DNA of 56,951 bases from Puia dinghuensis. GTDB lineage: Bacteria > Bacteroidota > Bacteroidia > Chitinophagales > Chitinophagaceae. Below, piece by piece: positions 44,460 to 52,720 of the stretch (position 1 is the stretch's first letter; every line of letters starts with the position of its first letter). The position numbers were made by a program, and so were the translations under genes. A model generated the notes under the pieces. That model ran no database searches. It had not been told where the DNA came from and saw only the letters and a program-made list of their open reading frames with translations. The stretch covers positions 1 to 56,951 of the forward strand of contig JAMFSL010000030.1 of the NCBI GenBank assembly GCA_026225275.1. The letters are read 5' to 3'.

Positions 44460-44478
44460 AGCGGGCCTCCAGCCTGCT
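44460..44478. terminator. Short hairpin between convergent L,D-transpeptidase and acs genes
   Basis: AGCGGGC (44460-44466) pairs with GCCTGCT (44472-44478) with one G-T wobble and a five-base loop. It reaches the acs stop codon and may terminate transcription from both sides. Confidence 0.4.
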
Positions 44479-46390
44479 ATAGCTTTCCGCCCTTGATCTC
44501 TTCGACCACTGCCGGATCGAGTAAGGTCGACGTATCTCCCAGGTTCTGTAATTCCCCTTCGGCTATCTTACGCAGGATGCGTCGCATGATCTTGCCGCTG
44601 CGTGTTTTCGGCAGACCGCTGACCAACTGGATTTTATCCGGTTTGGCGATGGGGCCGATGATGCGGGCTACTGTCTGGGTGATATCTTTACGAATCGAAG
44701 CCTCATCGGTCTTATTCCCGTTGAAGATGACATAAGCATAGATTCCCTGCCCTTTAATATCGTGAGGGTATCCGACCACTGCGCTCTCCACAACTCCCGT
44801 ATGCATATTGATGGCATTCTCTACCTCCGCCGTACCGATCCGGTGGCCGCTGACATTCAGTACATCGTCTACGCGGCCCGTGATGCGATAATTACCTTGT
44901 TCATCCCGCAATGCGCCGTCCCCCGTGAAATAGAGCCCGGGATAGGTGGCGAAATACGTCGTCCGGCAACGGTCGTGATCTCCATAGGTCGTTCGTATAA
45001 TGGAAGGCCAGGGAAATTTAATGCAAAGATTGCCGCTGACATTATTCCCATGCAGCTCCTCCCCCTTCTCGTCTACCAGTAATGGCTGTACGCCCGGCAG
45101 CGGCAGTGTGGCATGAGCCGGCTTCCCGGGTGTGACGCCTGCCAGATTGGAGATGAGGATACCGCCGGTCTCCGTCTGCCACCAGGTGTCGACGATAGGA
45201 CAACGGCCTTTTCCAATTTGTTCATGGTACCAGTGCCACGCTTCCTCATTGATGGGTTCGCCGACGGTGCCCAGTACCTTCAGGCTGCTCAGGTCTTTGT
45301 TTTTGACAAAGTCGAGGCCGAAGCCCATCAGGCTGCGGATGGCGGTGGGCGCCGTATAAAGGATATTCACCTTGAATTTATCTACGATATCCCAAAACCG
45401 GCCTGCATCGGGGAAGGTGGGGATGCCTTCAAAAAGAAGGGTCGTCGCCCCGGCGCTTAATGGGCCATAGACAATATAGCTGTGACCGGTGATCCAGCCG
45501 ATATCGGCCGTACAGAAATATACGTCGCCGGGTTGATACTGGAACACATTCACAAAGCTGTAATTGGCGAAGACCATATATCCGGCACAGGTGTGGACCA
45601 CGCCTTTGGGCTTACCTGTCGATCCGGATGTATACAAAATGAACAGCATGTCTTCCGCATCCATGACTTCTGCAGGGCAGGCCGGATTGCCCTGGGTTTC
45701 CACCTTGCGGATCTCGTCTTCCCACCAGGTATCGCGTCCCTTGATCATGCTGACGGGAACGCGTGTACGTGTCAGTACGATCACGCGCCGGATCGTCGGG
45801 CATTGCACCAATGCGTCGTCGATCACTGATTTGAGCGGAATGTCCTTGTTACCTCTGAAGGCGCCGTCGGCGGTGATGACCAGGGTGCAACCGGCATCCT
45901 GGATCCGGTCGGCAATGCTTTGGGCGGAAAAACCGCCGAATACGACGGAATGGATGACGCCGATACGGGCACAGGCGAGGACGGCGATCGCCAGCTCGGG
46001 CACCATCGGCATATAGATACATACACGGTCGCCTTTCTTCGCTCCATTATTCTTCAACACCTGGGCAAACTGGCATACTTTAAAATGCAATTCTTTATAA
46101 GTCAGGATACGATAGTCTTCGCCGGGGTCGTTCGGCTCCCAGATGATAGCGGGCTGGTCGCCTCTTTCGGCGAGGTGGCGGTCCAGGCAATTTTCCGTGA
46201 TATTCAGCTGCCCACCGGTAAACCATTTCACATCGGGATCGGAAAAATTCCATTCCAGGACCTTATCCCATTTGCGGCGCCAGCTAAAATGGGCTGCTAT
46301 GCCCGCCCAGAATCCTTCGGGGTCGCTGACACTGGCTTCATAGGCGGAACGATACTCTTCCGATGATTTAATTTGGTAAGGATAACTCAT
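44477..46390 (-). CDS. acs: Acetyl-CoA synthetase
   Basis: A 637-residue AMP-forming ligase that turns acetate, ATP and CoA into acetyl-CoA. Motifs: ILYTSGSTGKPKGVVHT (A3), DTWWQTETGGILISNL, YFTGDGALRDEQGNYRITGR, VDDVLNVSGHRIGTAEVE, and the C-terminal PKTRSGKIMRRILRKI containing the lysine that is acetylated to switch the enzyme off. Normal length for the family. The acetate transporter gene lies 40 bases upstream on the same strand, so uptake and activation of acetate are probably co-expressed. Confidence 0.97.
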   Translation of the reverse strand: MSYPYQIKSSEEYRSAYEASVSDPEGFWAGIAAHFSWRRKWDKVLEWNFSDPDVKWFTGGQLNITENCLDRHLAERGDQPAIIWEPNDPGEDYRILTYKELHFKVCQFAQVLKNNGAKKGDRVCIYMPMVPELAIAVLACARIGVIHSVVFGGFSAQSIADRIQDAGCTLVITADGAFRGNKDIPLKSVIDDALVQCPTIRRVIVLTRTRVPVSMIKGRDTWWEDEIRKVETQGNPACPAEVMDAEDMLFILYTSGSTGKPKGVVHTCAGYMVFANYSFVNVFQYQPGDVYFCTADIGWITGHSYIVYGPLSAGATTLLFEGIPTFPDAGRFWDIVDKFKVNILYTAPTAIRSLMGFGLDFVKNKDLSSLKVLGTVGEPINEEAWHWYHEQIGKGRCPIVDTWWQTETGGILISNLAGVTPGKPAHATLPLPGVQPLLVDEKGEELHGNNVSGNLCIKFPWPSIIRTTYGDHDRCRTTYFATYPGLYFTGDGALRDEQGNYRITGRVDDVLNVSGHRIGTAEVENAINMHTGVVESAVVGYPHDIKGQGIYAYVIFNGNKTDEASIRKDITQTVARIIGPIAKPDKIQLVSGLPKTRSGKIMRRILRKIAEGELQNLGDTSTLLDPAVVEEIKGGKL

Positions 46391-46430
46391 CTAACAATGA
46401 AATTTTTAACTCCAGGATCAATAGATTTTT

Positions 46431-47030
46431 TTATACATTCCCTACTGGCAACACCGTTTTCCCGTACATCTCGTTCAGCAAACCGGCAATGCCGGTATAG
46501 ATCGCCGAAGCTCCGCATACGATACCTTCGTAACCTGCGAGATGTTTGATCATGCCATTCCCGCTGTAATCGCCCAGCGCCAGCAGAAAGAACAACACCG
46601 TCAATGTGGCGAATACAAATTGTAACGCACGGCTTAGCTTCAAAGTTCCAAAGAAAAGCAATAAAGTGAACACTCCCCATATTATCAGATAGGCAACCAT
46701 ACCGCTGTCCGACGGGGCAGTCATCCATCCCATTTTCGGCAATACGATGAGCGCAACCAGGGACAGCCAGAAAAAGCCGTAAGAAGTAAAAGCAGTCAAC
46801 CCGAACGTATTGTTCTTTTTAGCTTCGATGATACCGGCGATCACCTGGGCAAGGCCGCCATAAAATATACCCATCGCCAATATCATGGAATTCATTTCAA
46901 AAAAACCGGCATTGTGAAGATTTAACAATACCGTAGTAGTGCCGAAAGCGCAAAGGCCCAGCGGGGCAGGATTGGCAATTCCTTCTTTGCTTGCTGTGAC
47001 AACAGGAGGAACAACTGGAGGAGTGGTCAT
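46431..47030 (-). CDS. satP: Acetate uptake transporter (GPR1/FUN34/YaaH family)
   Basis: A 199-residue inner-membrane protein with six hydrophobic segments. The family signature [20 protein letters not shown] is at residues about 20-39, and [18 protein letters not shown] and [15 protein letters not shown] follow. SatP-type proteins import acetate and succinate with protons. It is directly upstream of acs, so acetate entering the cell would be activated at once. The N-terminus is Thr/Pro/Val-rich ([12 protein letters not shown]), short and probably disordered. Confidence 0.92.
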   Translation of the reverse strand: MTTPPVVPPVVTASKEGIANPAPLGLCAFGTTTVLLNLHNAGFFEMNSMILAMGIFYGGLAQVIAGIIEAKKNNTFGLTAFTSYGFFWLSLVALIVLPKMGWMTAPSDSGMVAYLIIWGVFTLLLFFGTLKLSRALQFVFATLTVLFFLLALGDYSGNGMIKHLAGYEGIVCGASAIYTGIAGLLNEMYGKTVLPVGNV

Positions 47031-47117
47031 AATCGTTAGTTGAAGTGGTTAAGGTGGCTTAATTATACAATTTTAATTCATTTTATCAGAATTCGTCTAT
47101 CGCTGATTGCAAAATTG

Positions 47118-47146
47118 TTTGCACATGCCAGATTTGCCTAATTTTA
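47118..47146 (+). promoter_or_regulatory. Candidate promoter of the MHS transporter gene
   Basis: TTTG at 47118-47121 and TAATTTTA at 47139-47146 are 17 bases apart and fit the -33/-7 pattern with one mismatch, but the start codon at 47151 is only four bases away, so the transcript would be leaderless or the true start lies slightly further on. Confidence 0.3.
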
Positions 47147-47150
47147 CTTG

Positions 47151-48617
47151 ATGGCATCAACCAAATCCGCAACAAACCCTGCAAACGATTTCCGCAAGGT
47201 CCTTGTGGCCTCTTCTGTGGGGACACTCATCGAATGGTATGATTTTTACCTCTTCGGAAGCCTGGCCACCGTCATCGCACCCCTGTTCTTCCCAAACTCC
47301 AACCCTACAACGAGCCTGGTCTACACCCTCGCTATCTTTGCCGCCGGATTCGTGGTCCGTCCTTTCGGAGCCCTGGTCTTCGGGCGACTGAGCGATCTGA
47401 TCGGACACAAATACACCTTTCTGCTGACACTCATCCTGGGTGGCTCTACATTCGCCATCGGCCTTGTGCCGGGCTATTCCAGCATCGGCTATGCTGCGCC
47501 CCTGATCGTCCTGCTGTTACGTCTGCTGCAGGGACTGGCCCTGGGCGGGGACTATGGTGGCGCAGCCGCATATGTCGCAGCGCATTCCCCGGCACACCGG
47601 CGGGGATATTTTACTTCCTGGATACAGGCTATGCCCAGCGTGGGACTGCTCTTTGGCCTGAGCACTATCCTTATCACCCGCTACGCACTGGATGCGGACC
47701 ATGCCGCCAGTATAGAAAATTTCAATGCCTGGGGCTGGCGGATACCCTTTCTGCTGTCCATTGTGCTGGCAGCGATCTCTGTCTATATCCGTCTGAAGAT
47801 GCAGGGATCTCCGTTGTTCAGCCAGCTGAAGACAGAAGGCAGGCTGTCCGGGAACCAGCCGGCCGAAAGCGTCGGGCGGAAGGGAAATCTTAAAATAGTG
47901 TTGCCGGCCTTGTTTGGTGCAACCTTGGGTCAGGGTGTTGTCTTCTATACCGGGCAGTTCTATACCCAATCATTCATGGAGGACGTCTGTAAGATCGATT
48001 TCGGCCAGTCGAAGACCATGCTGTTGATAGCCATTGCGCTGGCCACGCCCTTTTTTGTCCTTTTCGGTGGCTGGAGCGACCGGATCGGCCGGAAATGGAT
48101 CATGCTGGCCGGAATGTTGCTGGCCATTCTTACCTATCCCTTGCTGTTCGGGCAACTGCTGAAAATAGCTGGTACGGAAGGCCGGACAGAACTGACGGGG
48201 CAGAAGGAGATCCGCACCAGTGCTGCCTTTGTCAACAAGACCCACAATATGATCCAGACCTCGGCCACGCTGACCTATTATGAAGATGGCATGGTGGTGA
48301 CGGAGACACAGAAGGATACGGTCTATGCCAGCGGGAAAGCCGGCGGGAAGCCGGTCACGACAATTTCAAAATCGCTGAATACCGCCGATTACTGGAAAAT
48401 AACGGCCATATTGTTCGTTATGGTCTTTTATGTGACGATGGTATCCGCCGACCTTATCGGCAATGGTATTTTTGGCGGCCTTACGCCTTTTATCGCTACG
48501 CTGCTGACGACCATCTATACCGGTGATAAGCTGGCAGGGCTCTGGTACCCGATCGGGGTGGCGGCGATTGGCCTGGTGATTGGAATAATCAACCGGAATA
48601 AGGCCCGATTCACTTAA
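47151..48617 (+). CDS. MFS transporter, metabolite:H+ symporter (MHS) type, with large internal loop
   Basis: A 488-residue inner-membrane transporter with about twelve membrane segments. The MHS family blocks are IEWYDFYLFGSLATVIAPLF, FVVRPFGALVFGRLSDLIGH and LLRLLQGLALGGDYGGAAAY. Relatives carry proline/betaine, citrate, or 2-oxoglutarate with protons. Between membrane segments of the second half, about residues 343-415, there is a polar insertion (GRTELTGQKEIRTSAAFVN, TLTYYEDGMVVTETQKD, SKSLNTADYWK) that typical MHS proteins lack. It was not recognised as a known domain. Divergent from satP, so an organic-acid substrate would fit the setting. Confidence 0.9.
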   Translation: MASTKSATNPANDFRKVLVASSVGTLIEWYDFYLFGSLATVIAPLFFPNSNPTTSLVYTLAIFAAGFVVRPFGALVFGRLSDLIGHKYTFLLTLILGGSTFAIGLVPGYSSIGYAAPLIVLLLRLLQGLALGGDYGGAAAYVAAHSPAHRRGYFTSWIQAMPSVGLLFGLSTILITRYALDADHAASIENFNAWGWRIPFLLSIVLAAISVYIRLKMQGSPLFSQLKTEGRLSGNQPAESVGRKGNLKIVLPALFGATLGQGVVFYTGQFYTQSFMEDVCKIDFGQSKTMLLIAIALATPFFVLFGGWSDRIGRKWIMLAGMLLAILTYPLLFGQLLKIAGTEGRTELTGQKEIRTSAAFVNKTHNMIQTSATLTYYEDGMVVTETQKDTVYASGKAGGKPVTTISKSLNTADYWKITAILFVMVFYVTMVSADLIGNGIFGGLTPFIATLLTTIYTGDKLAGLWYPIGVAAIGLVIGIINRNKARFT

Positions 48618-48639
48618 TTTCGCACCGTAAATTCGCTGC

Positions 48640-49581
48640 ATGTCTATTGAAGTAAGAGACCTGGTCAAGATCTATGGCGAACAAAAAGCGCTTGACTCCA
48701 TTTCATTCACGGTAGGGAAAGGCGAAATCGTCGGCTTTCTGGGGCCCAATGGCGCCGGTAAAAGCACCACGATGAAGATCCTCACCGGCTATATTGGCCA
48801 GGACGGGGGACAAGCTATCGTTTGCGGGCTATCCGTTGGAGAATATCCCCTGGCGGCGAAGAAAAAGATCGGCTACCTACCGGAAGCCAATCCACTGTAC
48901 CCGGACATGTATGTGCGGGAATACCTGGATTTTATTGCCGATACTCATCACCTGACTGATAAGAAGGCCCGTATTGAGGCCGTCATCACGCTGGTAGGCC
49001 TGACGCCGGAAAGTAAAAAACGGCTGGGGCAGCTGTCCAAAGGATACCGGCAACGCGTCGGCCTGGCGGCGGCCCTGCTGCATGAGCCCGAAGTGCTCAT
49101 CCTGGATGAGCCTACCAGCGGGCTGGATCCCAACCAGATCATCGAGATCCGGGACGTCATCAAAAAGCTGGGTAAGGCCAAGACCATTCTTTTCTCTTCT
49201 CATATTTTGCAGGAAGTCGAGGCGCTGTGTGACCGGGTGATCATTATCAACAAAGGCAAGCTGGTTGCAGATAGCCAGCTCAGCCTGCTAAGAGCTCAAA
49301 ATGACAGCCTCACCGGCACGATCCGCGTCGCTTTCCGGGAGTTGCCCGAAGCCGCAGTGCTGGAGGGCCTGGAGGGTGTGCAGGGCGTCACGCACCTATC
49401 CGACGGGCAATGGGAGCTGCGTACTTCATCACCCGACAGAGTTAAGAAACAATTGATGGAGCTTGCTTTGCAGAACAATTGGAACATCATTACTTTGCAA
49501 AGCGAAACCCGCAGCCTGGAAGATGTCTTCCGGCAACTGACTAATCCCACGAGTACAGTTACAACCAATACAAGTCATTAA
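48640..49581 (+). CDS. gldA: ABC transporter ATP-binding protein, GldA-like
   Basis: A 313-residue ATPase. Walker A is GPNGAGKSTTMKIL (residues about 35-48), the signature is LSKGYRQRVGLAAALLH, and Walker B is EVLILDEPTSGLDPNQI, with SSHILQEVEALCDRV as the H-loop. The sequence IGYLPEANPLYPDMYVREYL and the C-terminal domain fit GldA, which with GldF and GldG forms a transporter required for gliding and T9SS function in Flavobacterium. gldF and gldG are not in the window. It follows the MHS gene by 22 bases and precedes eno by 15 bases. Other members of this ABC class cannot be fully excluded. Confidence 0.85.
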   Translation: MSIEVRDLVKIYGEQKALDSISFTVGKGEIVGFLGPNGAGKSTTMKILTGYIGQDGGQAIVCGLSVGEYPLAAKKKIGYLPEANPLYPDMYVREYLDFIADTHHLTDKKARIEAVITLVGLTPESKKRLGQLSKGYRQRVGLAAALLHEPEVLILDEPTSGLDPNQIIEIRDVIKKLGKAKTILFSSHILQEVEALCDRVIIINKGKLVADSQLSLLRAQNDSLTGTIRVAFRELPEAAVLEGLEGVQGVTHLSDGQWELRTSSPDRVKKQLMELALQNNWNIITLQSETRSLEDVFRQLTNPTSTVTTNTSH

Positions 49582-50880
<1,299 letters not shown>

Positions 50881-50891
50881 TTTGTAGCTTG

Positions 50892-50946
50892 GTGGTCGCG
50901 GGATTTGGGGCAGGCTCCATGCTCGTCTTCGAAGTACCGCGACCAC
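50892..50946. promoter_or_regulatory. Perfect 10-bp inverted repeat in the eno-ftsB gap
   Basis: GTGGTCGCGG (50892-50901) and CCGCGACCAC (50937-50946) enclose a 35-base loop. The structure ends 12 bases before the ftsB-like start codon and begins 11 bases after the eno stop. It could be an attenuator or terminator of eno, or hide the downstream start; no T-run follows. Confidence 0.5.
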
Positions 50947-50958
50947 TTTCATGCTCTT

Positions 50959-51276
50959 ATGAAGATTTTACAACATATTCCCTCCTTTTTGAAGAATAAG
51001 TACCTGTTGACGGCAACTGGTTTCACCGTCTGGATCCTGTTCTTCGACGCCCGGGACTTTATCACGAGCCATTTTCGGGAAAGGAATGAATTGTTAAAGC
51101 TGGAACAGAGTATAAAATATTATCAGCAGCAGATCGCCACGACCAAAGAGCAACTGCAGCAGCTGAAGACGAATCCGGTCGTTCTCGAAAAATATGCCCG
51201 GGAAAAGTACCTGATGAAAAGGGATAATGAAGATCTTTTCCGGATCAAAGAGGACCAGCCCGTCGAAAACCATTGA
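50959..51276 (+). CDS. Septum formation initiator family protein (FtsB/DivIC-like)
   Basis: A 105-residue bitopic protein with one membrane helix (YLLTATGFTVWILFFDARDF) and a coiled coil (RNELLKLEQSIKYYQQQIAT, KEQLQQLKTNPVVLEKYARE) followed by KYLMKRDNEDLFRI, the usual FtsB/DivIC pattern. These proteins bridge the early and late parts of the division complex. The start at 50959 gives a normal length; an in-frame TTG at 50905 would read through the stem-loop. Located next to eno as in many bacteria. Confidence 0.9.
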   Translation: MKILQHIPSFLKNKYLLTATGFTVWILFFDARDFITSHFRERNELLKLEQSIKYYQQQIATTKEQLQQLKTNPVVLEKYAREKYLMKRDNEDLFRIKEDQPVENH

Positions 51277-51321
51277 TAGTCACACATTTACATCTCCAGC
51301 GCACCCTTTATAGCTAAGCCA

Positions 51322-51338
51322 GACCGGTGGTTCCGGTC
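51322..51338. terminator. Hairpin after the FtsB-like gene
   Basis: GACCGG (51322-51327) and CCGGTC (51333-51338) with a five-base loop, followed by a T-rich stretch (TTTCTGATTAATTCATTTT) starting a few bases later. A second 7-bp inverted repeat, CGCCAAG/CTTGGCG, lies at 51364-51398. The 232-base gap 51277-51508 holds nothing else I can name. Confidence 0.45.
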
Positions 51339-51508
51339 AGCGGTTTCTGATTAATTCATTTTGCGCCAAGGGATTGTCTCACATTAAAATTCTTGGCGGG
51401 AACATTAATTCCGGCACCGGACAATAACCAGTACCCAAACACCGTTTTGATAAAGGACGTATCACTTTTACTACTCGGATTTTACTAGGACATTAAATGG
51501 TTTTGCCT

Positions 51509-51757
51509 ATGACACTCTTTACACCGGAGGATCTTTTACGGTATTTGTATAAAGAGTCTTCCCCCGATTTGACGGTTGCGATTGAGGCCGCACTGAAGGA
51601 AGATTGGATGCTTCGGGAGAAGCTACAGGTTTTACAATCTTCAGCCGACGGATTGGAAAAAATAATCGTCGCTCCACGGATGGAAGTCATCCAGCGGGTG
51701 ATGAATTATGCAAGGATGACAGCTGTTCAGGAACCGGAATCTGTTTCGCATCCCTGA
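51509..51757 (+). CDS. Small conserved-looking protein of unknown function
   Basis: An 82-residue acidic helical protein beginning MTLFTPEDLLRYLYKESSPD, followed by AIEAALKEDWMLREKLQVLQ. It resembles a family of short Chitinophagaceae proteins with the LFTPEDLLRYLY start (from memory, not checked). An upstream ATG at 51497 gives four more residues. No signal peptide or membrane segment. Its position ahead of nth by 60 bases suggests read-through, but the hairpin in front of nth may separate them. Confidence 0.65.
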   Translation: MTLFTPEDLLRYLYKESSPDLTVAIEAALKEDWMLREKLQVLQSSADGLEKIIVAPRMEVIQRVMNYARMTAVQEPESVSHP

Positions 51758-51787
51758 TCTTTGTGATCTGATCTTTATGTACATTAG

Positions 51788-51812
51788 GGTCATTGAATCT
51801 TCTTCAATGACC
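51788..51812. promoter_or_regulatory. Perfect 10-bp palindrome directly before nth
   Basis: GGTCATTGAA (51788-51797) and TTCAATGACC (51803-51812) form a stem with a five-base loop ending four bases before the nth ATG at 51817. A -7-like TACATTAG (51780-51787) touches its left end, with TTG at 51761-51763. It could be an operator or an RNA hairpin blocking the start. Confidence 0.5.
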
Positions 51813-51816
51813 GGAT

Positions 51817-52566
51817 ATGACCAGAAAAGAACGCTATCAGTTCGTCTTGGATTATTTTAGCCAGCACAACCCTGATGCAGCTACAGAGCTGTTTTACGGC
51901 AGTCCCTACCAGCTTCTGGTGGCGGTCATCCTATCAGCACAGTGCACGGATAAGAGGGTCAATATGACCACGCCGGCTATTTTCCAACGATATCCCGATG
52001 CGGCCTCCCTGGCCACGGCGGATTTCGACGATTTATTCCCGCTGATAAGAAGCATCTCCTATCCCAACAACAAGACCAAACACCTGATCGGCATGGCCAA
52101 AATGCTGATGTCGGAATTCGGCGGAGAAGTGCCGCTGACGGTCGAAGAATTGGTGCAATTGCCCGGTGTTGGCCGCAAAACGGCCAATGTCATTACCTCT
52201 GTCGTGGACAACCAGCCCAATATGGCTGTAGACACCCACGTCTTTCGGGTGTCTGCCCGCATCGGTTTGACGGTCAATGCAAAGACGCCCCTGGCGGCGG
52301 AAAAACAGCTATTGCAGTTCATCCCCCGGGACCAGGTGCATGTGGCGCACCACTGGCTGATCCTGCATGGACGGTATGTGTGCGTGGCCCGCTCGCCGAA
52401 GTGCGCGGAGTGCGGATTGCAGCAGGCGTGTAAGTATTTTGCAAAACATTATGGGAGGGCGGCGGCCGAAGAGCCGAAGTTGCCTGTGGTGAGTGCGGCC
52501 TCGCGTGTTGCTGCGGCGGCGGCTACGTCTGCCGCGAAAAAAAAGCTGCCGGAAAGACTAAAATAA
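51817..52566 (+). CDS. nth: Endonuclease III (DNA glycosylase/AP lyase)
   Basis: A 249-residue base-excision-repair enzyme removing oxidised pyrimidines. The helix-hairpin-helix has the catalytic Lys in QLPGVGRKTANVI, the Asp is in AVDTHVFRVSARIG, and the [4Fe-4S] cysteines have the C-x6-C-x2-C-x5-C spacing (CVARSPKCAECGLQQAC). E. coli Nth ends shortly after this; here about 40 extra residues follow, Ala/Lys/Pro-rich (SRVAAAAATSAAKKKLPERL), a basic tail that may help DNA binding. A tight palindrome lies just before the start codon. Confidence 0.96.
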   Translation: MTRKERYQFVLDYFSQHNPDAATELFYGSPYQLLVAVILSAQCTDKRVNMTTPAIFQRYPDAASLATADFDDLFPLIRSISYPNNKTKHLIGMAKMLMSEFGGEVPLTVEELVQLPGVGRKTANVITSVVDNQPNMAVDTHVFRVSARIGLTVNAKTPLAAEKQLLQFIPRDQVHVAHHWLILHGRYVCVARSPKCAECGLQQACKYFAKHYGRAAAEEPKLPVVSAASRVAAAAATSAAKKKLPERLK

Positions 52567-52720
52567 AAAGGAAATGAATCTCCCATTTACTGTACGGTAA
52601 CCGGACATTCACTGTATGGAATTAAGCGGATCTATTAGCGAATGAAATCATAAGTATGTGATTTTGAAAACCTTGAAACATTGGTCCCTTTTTTGTGACG
52701 GGAGCTCAAACCGTCTGCCA

